From Cryoendolithus antarcticus (taxonomy: Eukaryota > Ascomycota > Dothideomycetes > Cladosporiales > Cladosporiaceae): 25,592 nt of DNA. How positions within the stretch are numbered: the stretch's first letter is position 1; each line of letters starts with the position of its first letter. Below, one piece after another: positions 1 through 8,388 of this stretch. The notes under the pieces were generated by a model, which worked only from the letters and a program-made list of their open reading frames with translations, was not told where the DNA came from and made no database searches. Position numbers and translations under genes: made by a program. Location of the stretch: the NCBI GenBank assembly GCA_002077065.1, contig NAJO01000117.1, positions 1 through 25,592 of the forward strand, written 5' to 3'.

Positions 1-281
1 AGAACGGCACTGCGCATGCAATTCTTCGACTTACTCGGAACGATTACGTATCGATATTCATATATCCATCGGCGGAGTTGAGCGCATAGCCCGACTCGAC
101 GATAGTCTTTGAGCAGGCACGCGATGGTAGCGAACGCGACTCTCTGCTCCTCGATAGCTTTCCGGAACGTATACAATCGTTGTGCGGAGACAACGAGCAT
201 CTTGCCTATATAGTAGACGGAGACGATTTGCGATTGACATGGCGCGGCTGCACGGCACACTCCGGCCTAATGGAGAATTGA
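1..281 (+). CDS. 3' end of an unrecognised gene (partial)
   Basis: The window opens inside a plus-strand gene. Bases 3-47 read in frame, then an inferred 42-nt intron (48-89, GTATCG to CATAG) joins in phase 0 to a last exon of 63 codons ending at TGA 279-281. The exon is acidic and well formed ('FEQARDGSERDSLLLDSF', then 'AYIVDGDDLRLTW'), and no other frame of this stretch looks as protein-like. The ATG-less open frame on the opposite strand at 58-258 is taken as its shadow. No family recognised. The gene converges on the deaminase gene, whose stop is only 15 bases away, so the two 3' UTRs must overlap. The intron is a little shorter than the others here. Confidence 0.55.
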
Positions 282-296
282 AGCTTAAATTCCTAG

Positions 297-2148
297 CTAA
301 TTAGTGATGTTAAACGTCCGCTTGAGAATAACAATTTCTACCTGCTCTCCTGGCTCGAGGAAGGTGGTGTATGTATCATGAGCACTCTGTACCGAAACGG
401 TCACGGCTGATGACGATTGCGTATCGAGATTTAGATCGTCATTGCATGGCAGATGTCCATCACTCGCCATAGCAGGTCGTGCCTTAGCAGGTCGTGAGTC
501 GTTTGCTCCAAGTCTCATCGTGTGCTGCCGGATGATAGTTGAGGCAGATGACCAAGGTTCATACACTGCGAGCACACTCTCGTTTGGCGGCGCGTGCTGA
601 CAGATCTGCCCCTTCAATGCTTCCAGAATTGTCATTTCGACGACTCGGTTAAGTTCATGAACGGCGGGAAGCAGCCTTTGAAGCGTTCCTTTGTCGAGAC
701 TACGGTCTACAGGCAATGTCCATCTGTCATAAATTTTGCCATGCGTGCGCGGTGTAGTGAACTCTCCATGGATCTTGAGAAACAAATCGCACAGATAGCA
801 CGCGCTTTTGCTTGCACAGATTATCCGTGGCTTAGGAAGATGAGGTCTCTGCTCGTAGAAGCACAAGATTTGCATTTCTGCATGGATCTTAAACTTGGTA
901 TGAGAGCCGAGGATGCGACTTTGGTATTTTGCCATCGTCTTCGCATGTAAACGCTCTGTCAGGTCGTGAGTAGCTTTGCTCGCGATCCGTGACCATATAG
1001 CATCAAATCTTTTCAAGGTGGCGATAAGTGTGCCGTCATTCAGTAACACTGGGGGCTCAATAGGTTGTATGGTTATGCGCCTGAAAAGCGTATGGCTTGA
1101 TGTTCGGGCAGCATTGTTCAAGTCCGTTATTATGGCGCGATAACGACCCAGCTTCTCGACTGCTCTAGGTAGGTACTGCTTCAGAGTTGGGTTCGTAACA
1201 TACGAATGCTTCAAGATAGTGCGCAAAGCCCATAGATCGAAGCGATGCGCCAGCGACAGGATCTCCATGAGATGCTGGACCAATACATCCCGGTCATCGG
1301 TATGCTCCAGTTTCTCAAAAACTCCCTTGAACGCATCGGATTGCTCATATAAATCGATCATTGTGTTGCTGTCTTCCGAGGTAGCGACTGCAGGCCCGAT
1401 CCTGCACTGTGACACAGTTTCCGCAAGGAGCAGTGGCATCTGCCTTTTGTTCTTGGTCTTTGTTGTCTTCGCAGCATGCTTCGATCTCAGCCTAGAGAGA
1501 ATGCGAGCCACGCACATCCGTGAGACCTGTTCCAAGAGAAGTCGCTCAGCGGAAGTCCGAGAGAGCTCTGCGTAACACATTAATCTAGTGGTGAGCTCGG
1601 ATTTTCCTTTGATACGTACCATGCTTCGCAGCTCGCATCATGACATCCGCGATCTCTTGAAAGCCTTGGGCGATGTGTAACAGGCATCCGCTGTTGACAG
1701 CGATTCGGAAAGTTACACCTGCTCCATCCGGATCCCTTTCCATACAAACTGCCGTGACACCATTCGGATCATCCCTCGTTGAGGAAACGAACGCAAGGTG
1801 GTCGACTATCTGCATTTCACGGCGCAAAGGGAAAGCATTGCCAGTATCACGGGTGGCGTATGTGTTCTCCGCCGGGGCAGCAACTTGCTCTGTTAGACAC
1901 GCAAGCAGCGCCGCATTCTCCGTAGCTCGGTACCTGGCTTGTGTATACTCATCCATCTTGTGAAAGCGTGTAGTAGCTTTTATGAGCAAGGTTTCGAACA
2001 CTGTTGCGCAGTGAGGGGCCATGCCCTTTAGGAGCACGCGAATGGAGCTGAGCTGATGCATGCATAGTGGGGTATGCTGACATCGCTTGCATGAACCTCT
2101 CACAGCGACACGGGAAGAGCCAACACAAAAATGAAACTTCAACTCCAT
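297..2148 (-). CDS. OTT_1508-like nucleic acid/nucleotide deaminase-fold protein
   Basis: Predicted member of the fungal OTT_1508-like deaminase family (zinc-dependent cytidine-deaminase fold; substrate unknown). Two exons, 2148-1620 and 1567-297, flank a 52-nt intron (GTACGT to ACGCAG) that joins in frame (phase 1) to give 599 residues. The first in-frame ATG (2148) is used as start. The upstream open codons contain no ATG and run back to a TGA. The signature is a HAE motif (H405, E407) in 'KIHAEMQIL', followed by 'CASKSACYLC' with C433 and C436 as the CxxC zinc ligands. The N-terminal half is helical, as in other fungal members. The C-terminal tail is rich in Ser/Thr. No disabling change seen; stop TAG. 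In Iyer and colleagues' analysis the family is related to bacterial toxin-type deaminases. Any role in RNA/DNA editing or allorecognition is inference. Confidence 0.82.
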
Positions 2149-2280
2149 TGAACGGCCGCGACCCACGACGTGCTCCTGCTCTTGACCGTGTTCCGTGGAA
2201 GCACCGAGTAGGCTTTGCCATGCGCGAGCGTGTCAGGGTGTTGAAAGAGAATGCACCAGTATGATTGAAATGAGAGTTAT

Positions 2281-3402
2281 CTAGGCGTGCTTGATGCTCA
2301 ATTCCTCAAAACACCTCACAAGCAGCGCGAACACTTCTTCCAGATCAGTGCAGACTCGCAGATGGATCTGACAGTTCGCAAGGATATCGCGGTAGAACTC
2401 TGACGCCCAGGACTCATTCACAGACTGGCTAGCCTATTTGTAACATCTTATATGCTGAGATGCTCAAGGACTTCCTCCGGTCGCACATGGAACACTTCCT
2501 TCGATGATCCTGTCATAATCGTAAGCTTTGTTTATCCCACACGGTTGTAGTCTAAATCGTTTTGGTGTACCTTTTCCCTTTGCGAGAGCAGTGCAAGCTG
2601 CCCCAAAGTCGTGGACAGCTACAACGGCTCGGATTGCTTGGGGTGGAACCCATCCATAAATCAGCCAGTGTGCGGTGTGGATGTAATTGATACCGTCTTG
2701 GCTTGCGTAAGGGTCCCAAGCGACAGCGCCGACGGCTGTCACCAGCTGATCACTCCGGTCAAACAGGATCCCGAGTCGATCGAGGAAACCAGTGTGAATG
2801 AATGCGATGTGGCCGCCTTCAAAGTCTGTTTTCGACCAGAGAGCCTCCATATGTTTGTTGAGCCAGCACGGATCGTCCGAAGCCGATATGAACGATGACG
2901 GCTCCGTGCCTCCACACTGATTTCGCAAAGATTCCTCGCTCAGAACCTGGTCTTCCTGTAATCGCTCGAATGTCGCGTAAGGTTTGCATTCAGCGATATT
3001 GGAGCACGTGATGCCCAAGCTTCTCTCATGGACTGAATGAGCACTGGGGCGCAAAGCCCGCACAAGGAATTCCTGTTTCGATCCCGAAAGCCATTCGTAT
3101 ATTGGCTTTGGATGAAGCCATAGTACCGACTTCCGTGATAGTGCATACTCGGCGAAGACAGCTTGGACTTGGAGCATCGCTTCGTAGTCAGCAGTTATTC
3201 GATCAAAGCCAAGCTTGAGCTTAGGAGATCCGGCAATGATTGTGGTAGTAGAGACGATGCGTCTTGGATAAGGAGACGTTCTGATATTCGACAGCACCCA
3301 TCTTTCCAAGAAGACTAATCTCGCACGCACAATCTCCCACTGTTGCTGAATAAAAAGCGAAGATGCGTCTTCGCTCATGTTCATTGAAAAGGCCAACACC
3401 AT
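2281..3402 (-). CDS. Hypothetical protein, weakly DUF7587-like, 2-3 exons
   Basis: ATG at 3402. Exon 1 (3402-2571, 277 codons) ends at a GTACAC donor. A 61-nt intron (2570-2510, ending GACAG) joins in phase 1 to an exon that can stop at TAA 2448 (297 aa). A second intron (2486-2434, GTGCGA to AATAG) would instead join in phase 0 to a 50-residue exon ending at TAG 2281 (335 aa). That exon ('FYRDILANCQIHLRVC', 'VFALLVRCFEELS') looks genuinely coding, so I prefer the longer model. The stretch 'PSSFISASDDP', then 'HIAFIHTGFLD', then 'HTAHWLIYGWVPP' has the spacing I remember for the fungal DUF7587 (ART-like) domain, but the match is loose. No signal peptide or membrane span. Lies 133 nt upstream of the deaminase gene in the same direction. 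Confidence 0.6.
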
Positions 3403-4227
3403 AGAGCTAGCATGCCTAGCGGAGGAGTGTGCGATCGGTGAATCCGAAGGAAGAGTCGTGGCAACAGAATTTAAGAGTACGTTTTGAATGAGTCACCACA
3501 ACGCCAACGTGTATTCGTAGCGTGCGATTTCACGCGGAACGCCCCGCTCGCCGTTAGGGCGACCAGCACTAGGTTGGAGCTAGCTTTCTTGGTGGTGCAC
3601 CGCTTATCGCTAATCCTAACCAGCTGTGTGATGTATATATTATGGGCAAATCCTTGCTCCCGGTCACGCCACAGCTGTAGCTCTCCCTGTAGGATCCTCC
3701 TTAGTCTTCTTCGCATCCCTACAACATTGCCTATAGAAGCGCTGTTCGTTGCCCGCTACAGGTGTCTATACAGGACCGTTGCTAGCGAAGAGAACGATTT
3801 ATGTTAGGGGTCAATTGCGGTCCTTTACAGCTACTGGATTGACTTCTGGTATAAGGAATGAATCACATGGCCATGACCTTTAATCCTACTAAGACCAATG
3901 TATAAATTAGCGAAGGTGTAAAACGACTAATCGAGACTTACGATGATACAGATTATCGTGGTAGACTGAGACTTGGTGTAAGGCGATGTGTGGACAGTCG
4001 TGATCGATTATATGCAGATTGGGTTTCGGCACGGCCGGATTTTCGTGACGCCCGGATTGAGGTTATACTTTCTCGCGTTGTGAGCAGACGCATGTGCACG
4101 TGATTAACATTCAGCTCCCTAGCGTGCATAGCAATCACAAAGAGACACCGGAAACATTTCGCCCTTGATACATGCCTATGGACTACCTTCATCAGCTCGT
4201 TCCGATGGTCTGCTAACAATGAGCTCA
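3403..4227. other. Stretch without a supported gene
   Basis: Only short open frames occur here. The longest start with ATG on the minus strand at 3716 (81 codons) and 4228 (91 codons) and on the plus strand at 3484 (107 codons). None shows a motif, splice junctions linking it to a neighbour, or a convincing composition. The minus 4228 ATG overlaps the stop of the disordered frame upstream (TAATG), which in a fungus is more likely coincidence than coupling. Bases 3800-3960 are AT-richer than the surroundings. Confidence 0.4.
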
Positions 4228-5001
4228 TTAGTATCGCTTCGGTCTCGATTTTGTCCCGCGTTTGCTAGGTCTCGTCTCCGCTGCTTCTATACGGTCGTTA
4301 AACCTCTTCGAATCCTGTCTTGGGACGTCTTGGAGAGGCGAATTCGCGCACGAAATGGACGGGGAACGATCAAAGCCTTCCAGCAGAGTAGACATGGCGT
4401 TTGCGTTGTGATTCCCGCGTTCACTGCGCCGCTTCGGTGGGGGCGAGTGTGAATGAATGCGCGTCGAGCACTTGTGAGACCGCTCTGCACGGGCTCTGCT
4501 GTTGGTACGCACTCTCGCTTCGTTCGTCTTTTGCTCTTCTATGTAAGCATCCACTAGCCTGTTACACTCTCTTGCGCGATCCGAATCGCTGTATTGATCT
4601 TGCGCCTCGGTACAACTAGGTTCGTCGAAGCACTCACTCCTCCCGGAGTGGTCTCTGGTGTCGGCAAGACTGTGGCTTCCCCCACTACTTTCGGGTTCTC
4701 CCCTGCTCGGAACGAGTCGTCTCTAGAAATATTCTGGCCTTCCGGTAATGCGCGCGGAGAGGAAACACTGTGCTTCGCCTGTGGCGGCCTGCGCGTCCTG
4801 TCCACGTTCGGCTTCACTGTGTCTTGAGGTAGCGCTGGCCCAACGTCCGCCGAGCATCTTGAAGGAGGGGGCGAGGTCGAAGCGAAGGAAGAAGAGTCAT
4901 CTATGACCAGCTGCGATGTTGCATTCATTTCCTCCATGCGCTTATCATACGCTCGCCGCTCGTGCTCCGGAGTCGTGCCCGGTGAAAACTGGTCTTCGCC
5001 A
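4228..5001 (-). other. Open, disordered coding-like region downstream of the helical gene
   Basis: Two overlapping minus-strand frames look protein-like but are not joined by an intron I can defend. The first (from about 5087 to TAG 4554) is Ser/Pro-rich and disordered ('SSSFASTSPPPSRCSADVG'). The second (open from about 4720 to TAA 4228) is charged ('LVDAYIEEQKTNEARV') and then Arg/Ser-rich. They may be the C-terminal half of the gene at 5002-5749, reached by a further intron. A 64-nt candidate with donor GTATGC keeps the frame but ends in the poor acceptor GCGAG, and the switch from first to second frame would still need a one-base shift or intron between about 4720 and 4560. Alternatively this is a separate or decaying gene. 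Confidence 0.35.
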
Positions 5002-5749
5002 TCATTGACGCATACACCAGTCTGGTGCTTGATCCAGCGCAGCTTTGGCGCTTTCAATAGCGTTCGAGAGCTCGTCCATCGCTTCAAGCAGTTGCTGCAG
5101 GAAGTAGCGATAGACTTGGCTCTGGGTCGCTTTGTGGAACTCCTGGTCGTCGGTGATGCTTGTCTAGTGCCCAGGAGTCAATAAATTACACAATGTGCTC
5201 GGAATTCGTTTTGCACGTACCCTGATGCCGTCAAACCAGTCCACTAGAAACCTTAGGTGCTCCTGACTCCTGACAACGAGCTTCGTAGTCTGCGCCAATA
5301 GAGTAACCTTCATGGAATCCAACGGTCGGTCGATCAAGCGCGAGGCCAGCAGTACGATCTGCGCTTCTTGCACCTCGGGGTCGTCGACGGCGTTACGGCT
5401 GACATCGAAGATGATGAATTTTTTCATGCGCGTGAGCAGAGCGCCGACAGAGGCTTGCTCCATCTCGCGCATAGCCGTAATGAGGTCGCCCAATTGTACC
5501 CTCGCGCTGGCTGCCGGGGTGGATGTATTGCTGTGAGTGCTGTCGTCAGCAGTGACTTGCAGGCTTCGCCTGGTGCATTTACTTCCCGGCCATTGCGCGT
5601 CTACGAGAGAACGACAATTTCTTGTAACTGACGGTTTGTCGAGTAGGGGTGCGATGATCAAGTGAAATATGGGCTTTGTTGTGCGCCGCACGGACAACTG
5701 CCTCACTGGTCCCCCTGGGTCGCGCCTTCCTCAACAGGGACCTGGCCAT
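5002..5749 (-). CDS. Hypothetical helical protein, three exons
   Basis: ATG 5749 ('MARSLLRKARPRG'), a basic N-terminus. Exon 1 is 5749-5583. Intron 1 is 5582-5531 (52 nt, GTAAAT, CTGAC branch, CACAG). Exon 2 is 5530-5221. Intron 2 is 5220-5164 (57 nt, GTACGT, TTGAC, CACTAG). Exon 3 runs to TGA 5002. Both junctions keep the frame, giving 212 residues. The middle is amphipathic helix ('MEQASVGALLTRMKKF', 'EHLRFLVDWFDGIR') and exon 3 is a likely coiled coil ('FLQQLLEAMDELSNAIES'). No catalytic motif and no family recognised. The stop at 5002 may be only apparent, because coding-like sequence continues downstream in another frame. The start is shared with the CT-rich region that also faces the F-box-like gene, so the pair is divergent. 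Confidence 0.55.
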
Positions 5750-6044
5750 ATCTCGTCTTCTCCACCACGGGGTCTCGACTGAAATTTTGAGAGCGCACGT
5801 TGCCGCTCAACGCAGCCAGCCGCACAGCTTCACTTGCAACCTCATTTGGCGCATCACTCACTCTCTACCTTCACTGACTCTCCACCTTTGGATTCACTCA
5901 CTCGGCACGTGCTTGGAGATTCTGAGGAGAAGAGCGCTGGACCTGCCACCACTTCTTCTCCCATAACACATTCTACCTATCCACCTCCAGCACCATTGAC
6001 CACCTCGAGCACCATCACTTGAAATCATCGCCTACAACACCAAA
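5750..6044. promoter_or_regulatory. CT-rich divergent intergenic region, likely shared promoter
   Basis: 295 bases between two divergent starts. The plus strand from about 5820 to 6030 is strongly pyrimidine-rich, with repeated 'CACTCACTC' and 'CCACCTCCAGCACCATTG' style tracts. This is the usual look of a Pezizomycotina core promoter or 5' UTR leading into an ATG. The plus gene starts in a good context (CCAAAATGACC). Assignment is by position and composition only. Confidence 0.35.
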
Positions 6045-6851
6045 ATGACCGTCTCGACAACCTTGCCCTGCACTTTCACTGACAGGGTCCCCTCCGAGGT
6101 CCGCAAGAATATCTTCCGCCACCTCCTCATCATGGACAAGCCAATCCAGTTTGATCCCATCTATCGAGTCGATCCTAACGGAGATGGTAAGAAGAAGAAG
6201 TAGTGCTACTGGGTCATGCGCGGGCATAAGCGCGTTGCGAAATGCCCCGGACATGTGTTCGACAAGCAGACCAAGACTTGGATCCCGAAGCAGCCACGAG
6301 TTACCGCGCTCACACTAGTATGCAAGACTTTCTACCACGAGGCGATCGACGTGCTGTGCGGCGAGAACGATTTCGAATTCAACAGCTCCACGATCGTTAC
6401 CCGCTTTTTTGATTCGATCGGTGCCTCCAAGACCGCCATCAGGAGTATCTTCGTACATGAATACATCAAAGGGACCGCGGCCGCCTTCTGGCAGAGCCTC
6501 CACCCTCTCGTCAACCTGCGTTCGCTGTCTCTCAGTCACGATGAGCTTTGTCAGAAGTGGCCGTACGGTAGAGGTGCAAAGCTGTCAGTTGTCGTCAGCC
6601 AGGCAGAACCGCTACTGAAGATCTTGCACGATTCGTACACGCAGCAGGGACTTAGTCGCCGCGTAGTGGATGTGGTACAAGTCCGACCCGATGCTTGTTA
6701 TACGTGCTCTCGCGACAGGACCTGCCCGACATGCCAGGACACAGGTTGCGTGTGCGACAAAGAACCGACTATTAAGGATTCTGAGGCTGGGCATAAGGCG
6801 CTCGTTGCAGATCTGAAGACGGCACTGACGATGGCATTGGCGGAGGCTTAA
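6045..6851 (+). pseudogene. F-box-like protein gene interrupted by an in-frame TAG
   Basis: Fungal F-box/LRR-style protein, which would normally be a substrate adaptor of SCF ubiquitin ligases. From ATG 6045 the frame opens with an F-box-like segment ('FTDRVPSEVRKNIFRHLL', residues 11-28). It meets TAG at 6201-6203 after 'GDGKKKK' and then continues uninterrupted to TAA 6849-6851 (268 codons in all). The second part holds the conserved-looking 'ALTLVCKTFYHEAIDVL', 'NLRSLSLSHDEL' and a late Cys cluster (CYTCSRDRTCPTC, CVC). No intron removes the stop: the only GT-AG pair around it is 17 nt and out of frame. CAG or TGG is the likely original codon. An ATG at 6216 could still give a 211-residue N-truncated product. 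Either a recent pseudogene or a readthrough case. Confidence 0.65.
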
Positions 6852-6892
6852 AGATCATGCGGGTCCGATCAACTTTAGGGGATCGATGGGGA

Positions 6893-6943
6893 GTAAGCAT
6901 TCGCACCCCTCTATTAGCTCGAGCGTGACTAATGTGTTTACAG
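6893..6943 (+). other. Probable 3' UTR intron of the F-box-like gene
   Basis: 51 nt with GTAAGC donor, GTGACTAAT branch and TTTACAG acceptor, starting 42 nt past the TAA stop. It has all the features of the coding introns here, but I find no coding sequence that needs it. Confidence 0.5.
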
Positions 6944-7218
6944 GCAAGTTACGTGGCACGGGAGTTTCAAGCGAGATCAGGGCATCCAAGACGGCGAAGG
7001 AGAGCTATACAGTATACTGGTGATTTGTGGCCGCGTTGATCTCGAAGCAATCTCGACCTTTGACCTTCGTGGGCGGATATGGAGGGGAGAACGGGATAGC
7101 AGAGCACGAGCAACTTTGTCGGCAGATTTGCAGTCGGCAGATATGCAATTGGAGCAAGAAGAATCCTATATATCACCCTCTGTCTATGATGCCCCGGGCT
7201 ACTCTTCCCACTTGACGC

Positions 7219-7289
7219 ATCACGCCCGCTCGAGCGAGATACCTAGTGAGAGTACTTAGCGTGTGTCGATATGCTCGAGCGAGCGTGAT
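7219..7289. repeat. Inverted repeat, 17-bp arms
   Basis: Left arm 7219-7235 and right arm 7273-7289 are complementary with one mismatch (core CGCTCGAGC/GCTCGAGCG), separated by 37 nt. It lies in the gap between the F-box-like gene and the next plus-strand gene. It could be a bidirectional terminator-like hairpin, a paired regulator site, or chance. Upstream, 15-bp units 'GTCGGCAGATTTGCA' and 'GTCGGCAGATATGCA' stand in tandem (about 7119-7147). Confidence 0.5.
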
Positions 7290-7544
7290 GAACATAGGCT
7301 CATTTCCCTGACATATCTTGTATGGTTCTTTGGTAAATTTCAATGCAGCGGCTGCGCCTTGCTGGGAAGGTGCGACTGAAGACATCGTCCTCTTGGCAGG
7401 CAGGAGGAAATATCTCCGGCTTGTCGGTACTGAACCTTCTCTCGACTTGACCATCATAAGGATCAGGAAACAACACGTCAATCGACAGGTATGACCATCA
7501 CGTCTTGCAGCATCCAAAGCCAGGACTAACAGTACATGATCAGG

Positions 7545-8027
7545 ATGTCTGGAAGATCGCTCTCCGCAATCGAGGCAGCCCATGCCACCGCTATCGGATC
7601 CTTGATATCCTTGAGGGATCGGATCAAGAACTACCCGGTCTTCATTAACACTACGAGCGGTCTCCTCATCTCCTTCACCATAGACCAAACGCGCAAGGAT
7701 CGCATGATCCGCACTGATCCTGGTATGGCCGACATCATCGACAAGGCTCTGGAAGCTATCACTGCGGCCAATGATGCGTATAAGTCTGTCGCGGCTACTG
7801 GCTACTACGTCGATGATATGCCCGTAAGTCCACTTCAATTCCTGAACAAATCATCGTCAGCATGACTGATTGCGTTGCAGCTGCTGAGCGCTCTGCACAA
7901 TTCCGCAATGTCCCTTCCTGCTAGCAATCCAGCGTCTCTCCAGGAAGAGATGCAAGAGAAGGCTGCGGCCTGCACAGAAGCGTTCAAGGAGGCAAATGGG
8001 TGTCTCGACAGGATGCCTCCTCATTGA
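7545..8027 (+). CDS. Small helical hypothetical protein, two coding exons
   Basis: ATG 7545 lies just after a 5' UTR intron (7489-7543, GTATGA, CTAAC, ATCAG). The earlier ATG at 7536 is inside that intron. Exon 7545-7823 is joined in phase 0 through a 57-nt intron (7824-7880, GTAAGT, TGACTGAT, TTGCAG) to 7881-8027, TGA. This gives 141 residues. The product is almost wholly helical and soluble ('DIIDKALEAITAANDAYKS', 'LQEEMQEKAAACTEAFKEA'). It has no signal peptide, no membrane span and no motif I recognise. A third well-formed intron follows the stop (8052-8103). The open frame on the opposite strand (7173-7838) is treated as a shadow because the plus frame has matching splice sites. Confidence 0.6.
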
Positions 8028-8051
8028 GACCCAAGGTAGCCTGCTAACCAC

Positions 8052-8174
8052 GTAAGTCCCGAGCCAGCTTGTCCTGACATAATGATTCTGACTCTATTGC
8101 TAGATGGCTTGCGGAGTCGCGCAGAGCCTGAATCTTGCAACACGAACGACGAGGATATCTTCAAGATGCTCTAG
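8052..8174 (+). other. Third intron and possible extra terminal exon
   Basis: A consensus intron (8052-8103, GTAAGT, CTGACT, TTGCTAG) begins 25 nt after the stop of the helical gene. Behind it one frame reads 'RAEPESCNTNDEDIFKML' to TAG 8172-8174, which looks like a natural acidic C-terminus. I cannot join it in frame without ignoring the TGA at 8025. Either it is a 3' UTR intron, or an ancestral longer reading frame has been lost. Confidence 0.35.
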
Positions 8175-8388
8175 CAATGAAGCCAGCGGAGCAAAGCATT
8201 CGACAAGACTGAAGCACGATTGAACTTTTGTAGCAATCGTATAGGTGCAAGAGAGACGCTCTGTGACACACCGGCGGTGATACCATGGCGACCGGAGACA
8301 ATGCGTCTAGTAGATGCGAGATTGCTCTGGAATATGCCCAATTGATGCATAATAGCTTTTCGTGTCCCTACGTACACTTTTCATGTGA

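Noticed and set aside
594..1575. Two plus-strand open frames of 118 codons each
   Set aside because: They are shadows of the deaminase gene, whose zinc motifs and spliced frame are clear on the minus strand.
6187..6203. A tiny GTAAG...TAG intron removing the stop in the F-box-like gene
   Set aside because: Only 17 nt, no branch site, and its removal shifts the frame.
7173..7838. 221-codon open frame on the minus strand
   Set aside because: Antisense to a spliced plus-strand gene with consensus introns; no splice sites or motifs of its own.
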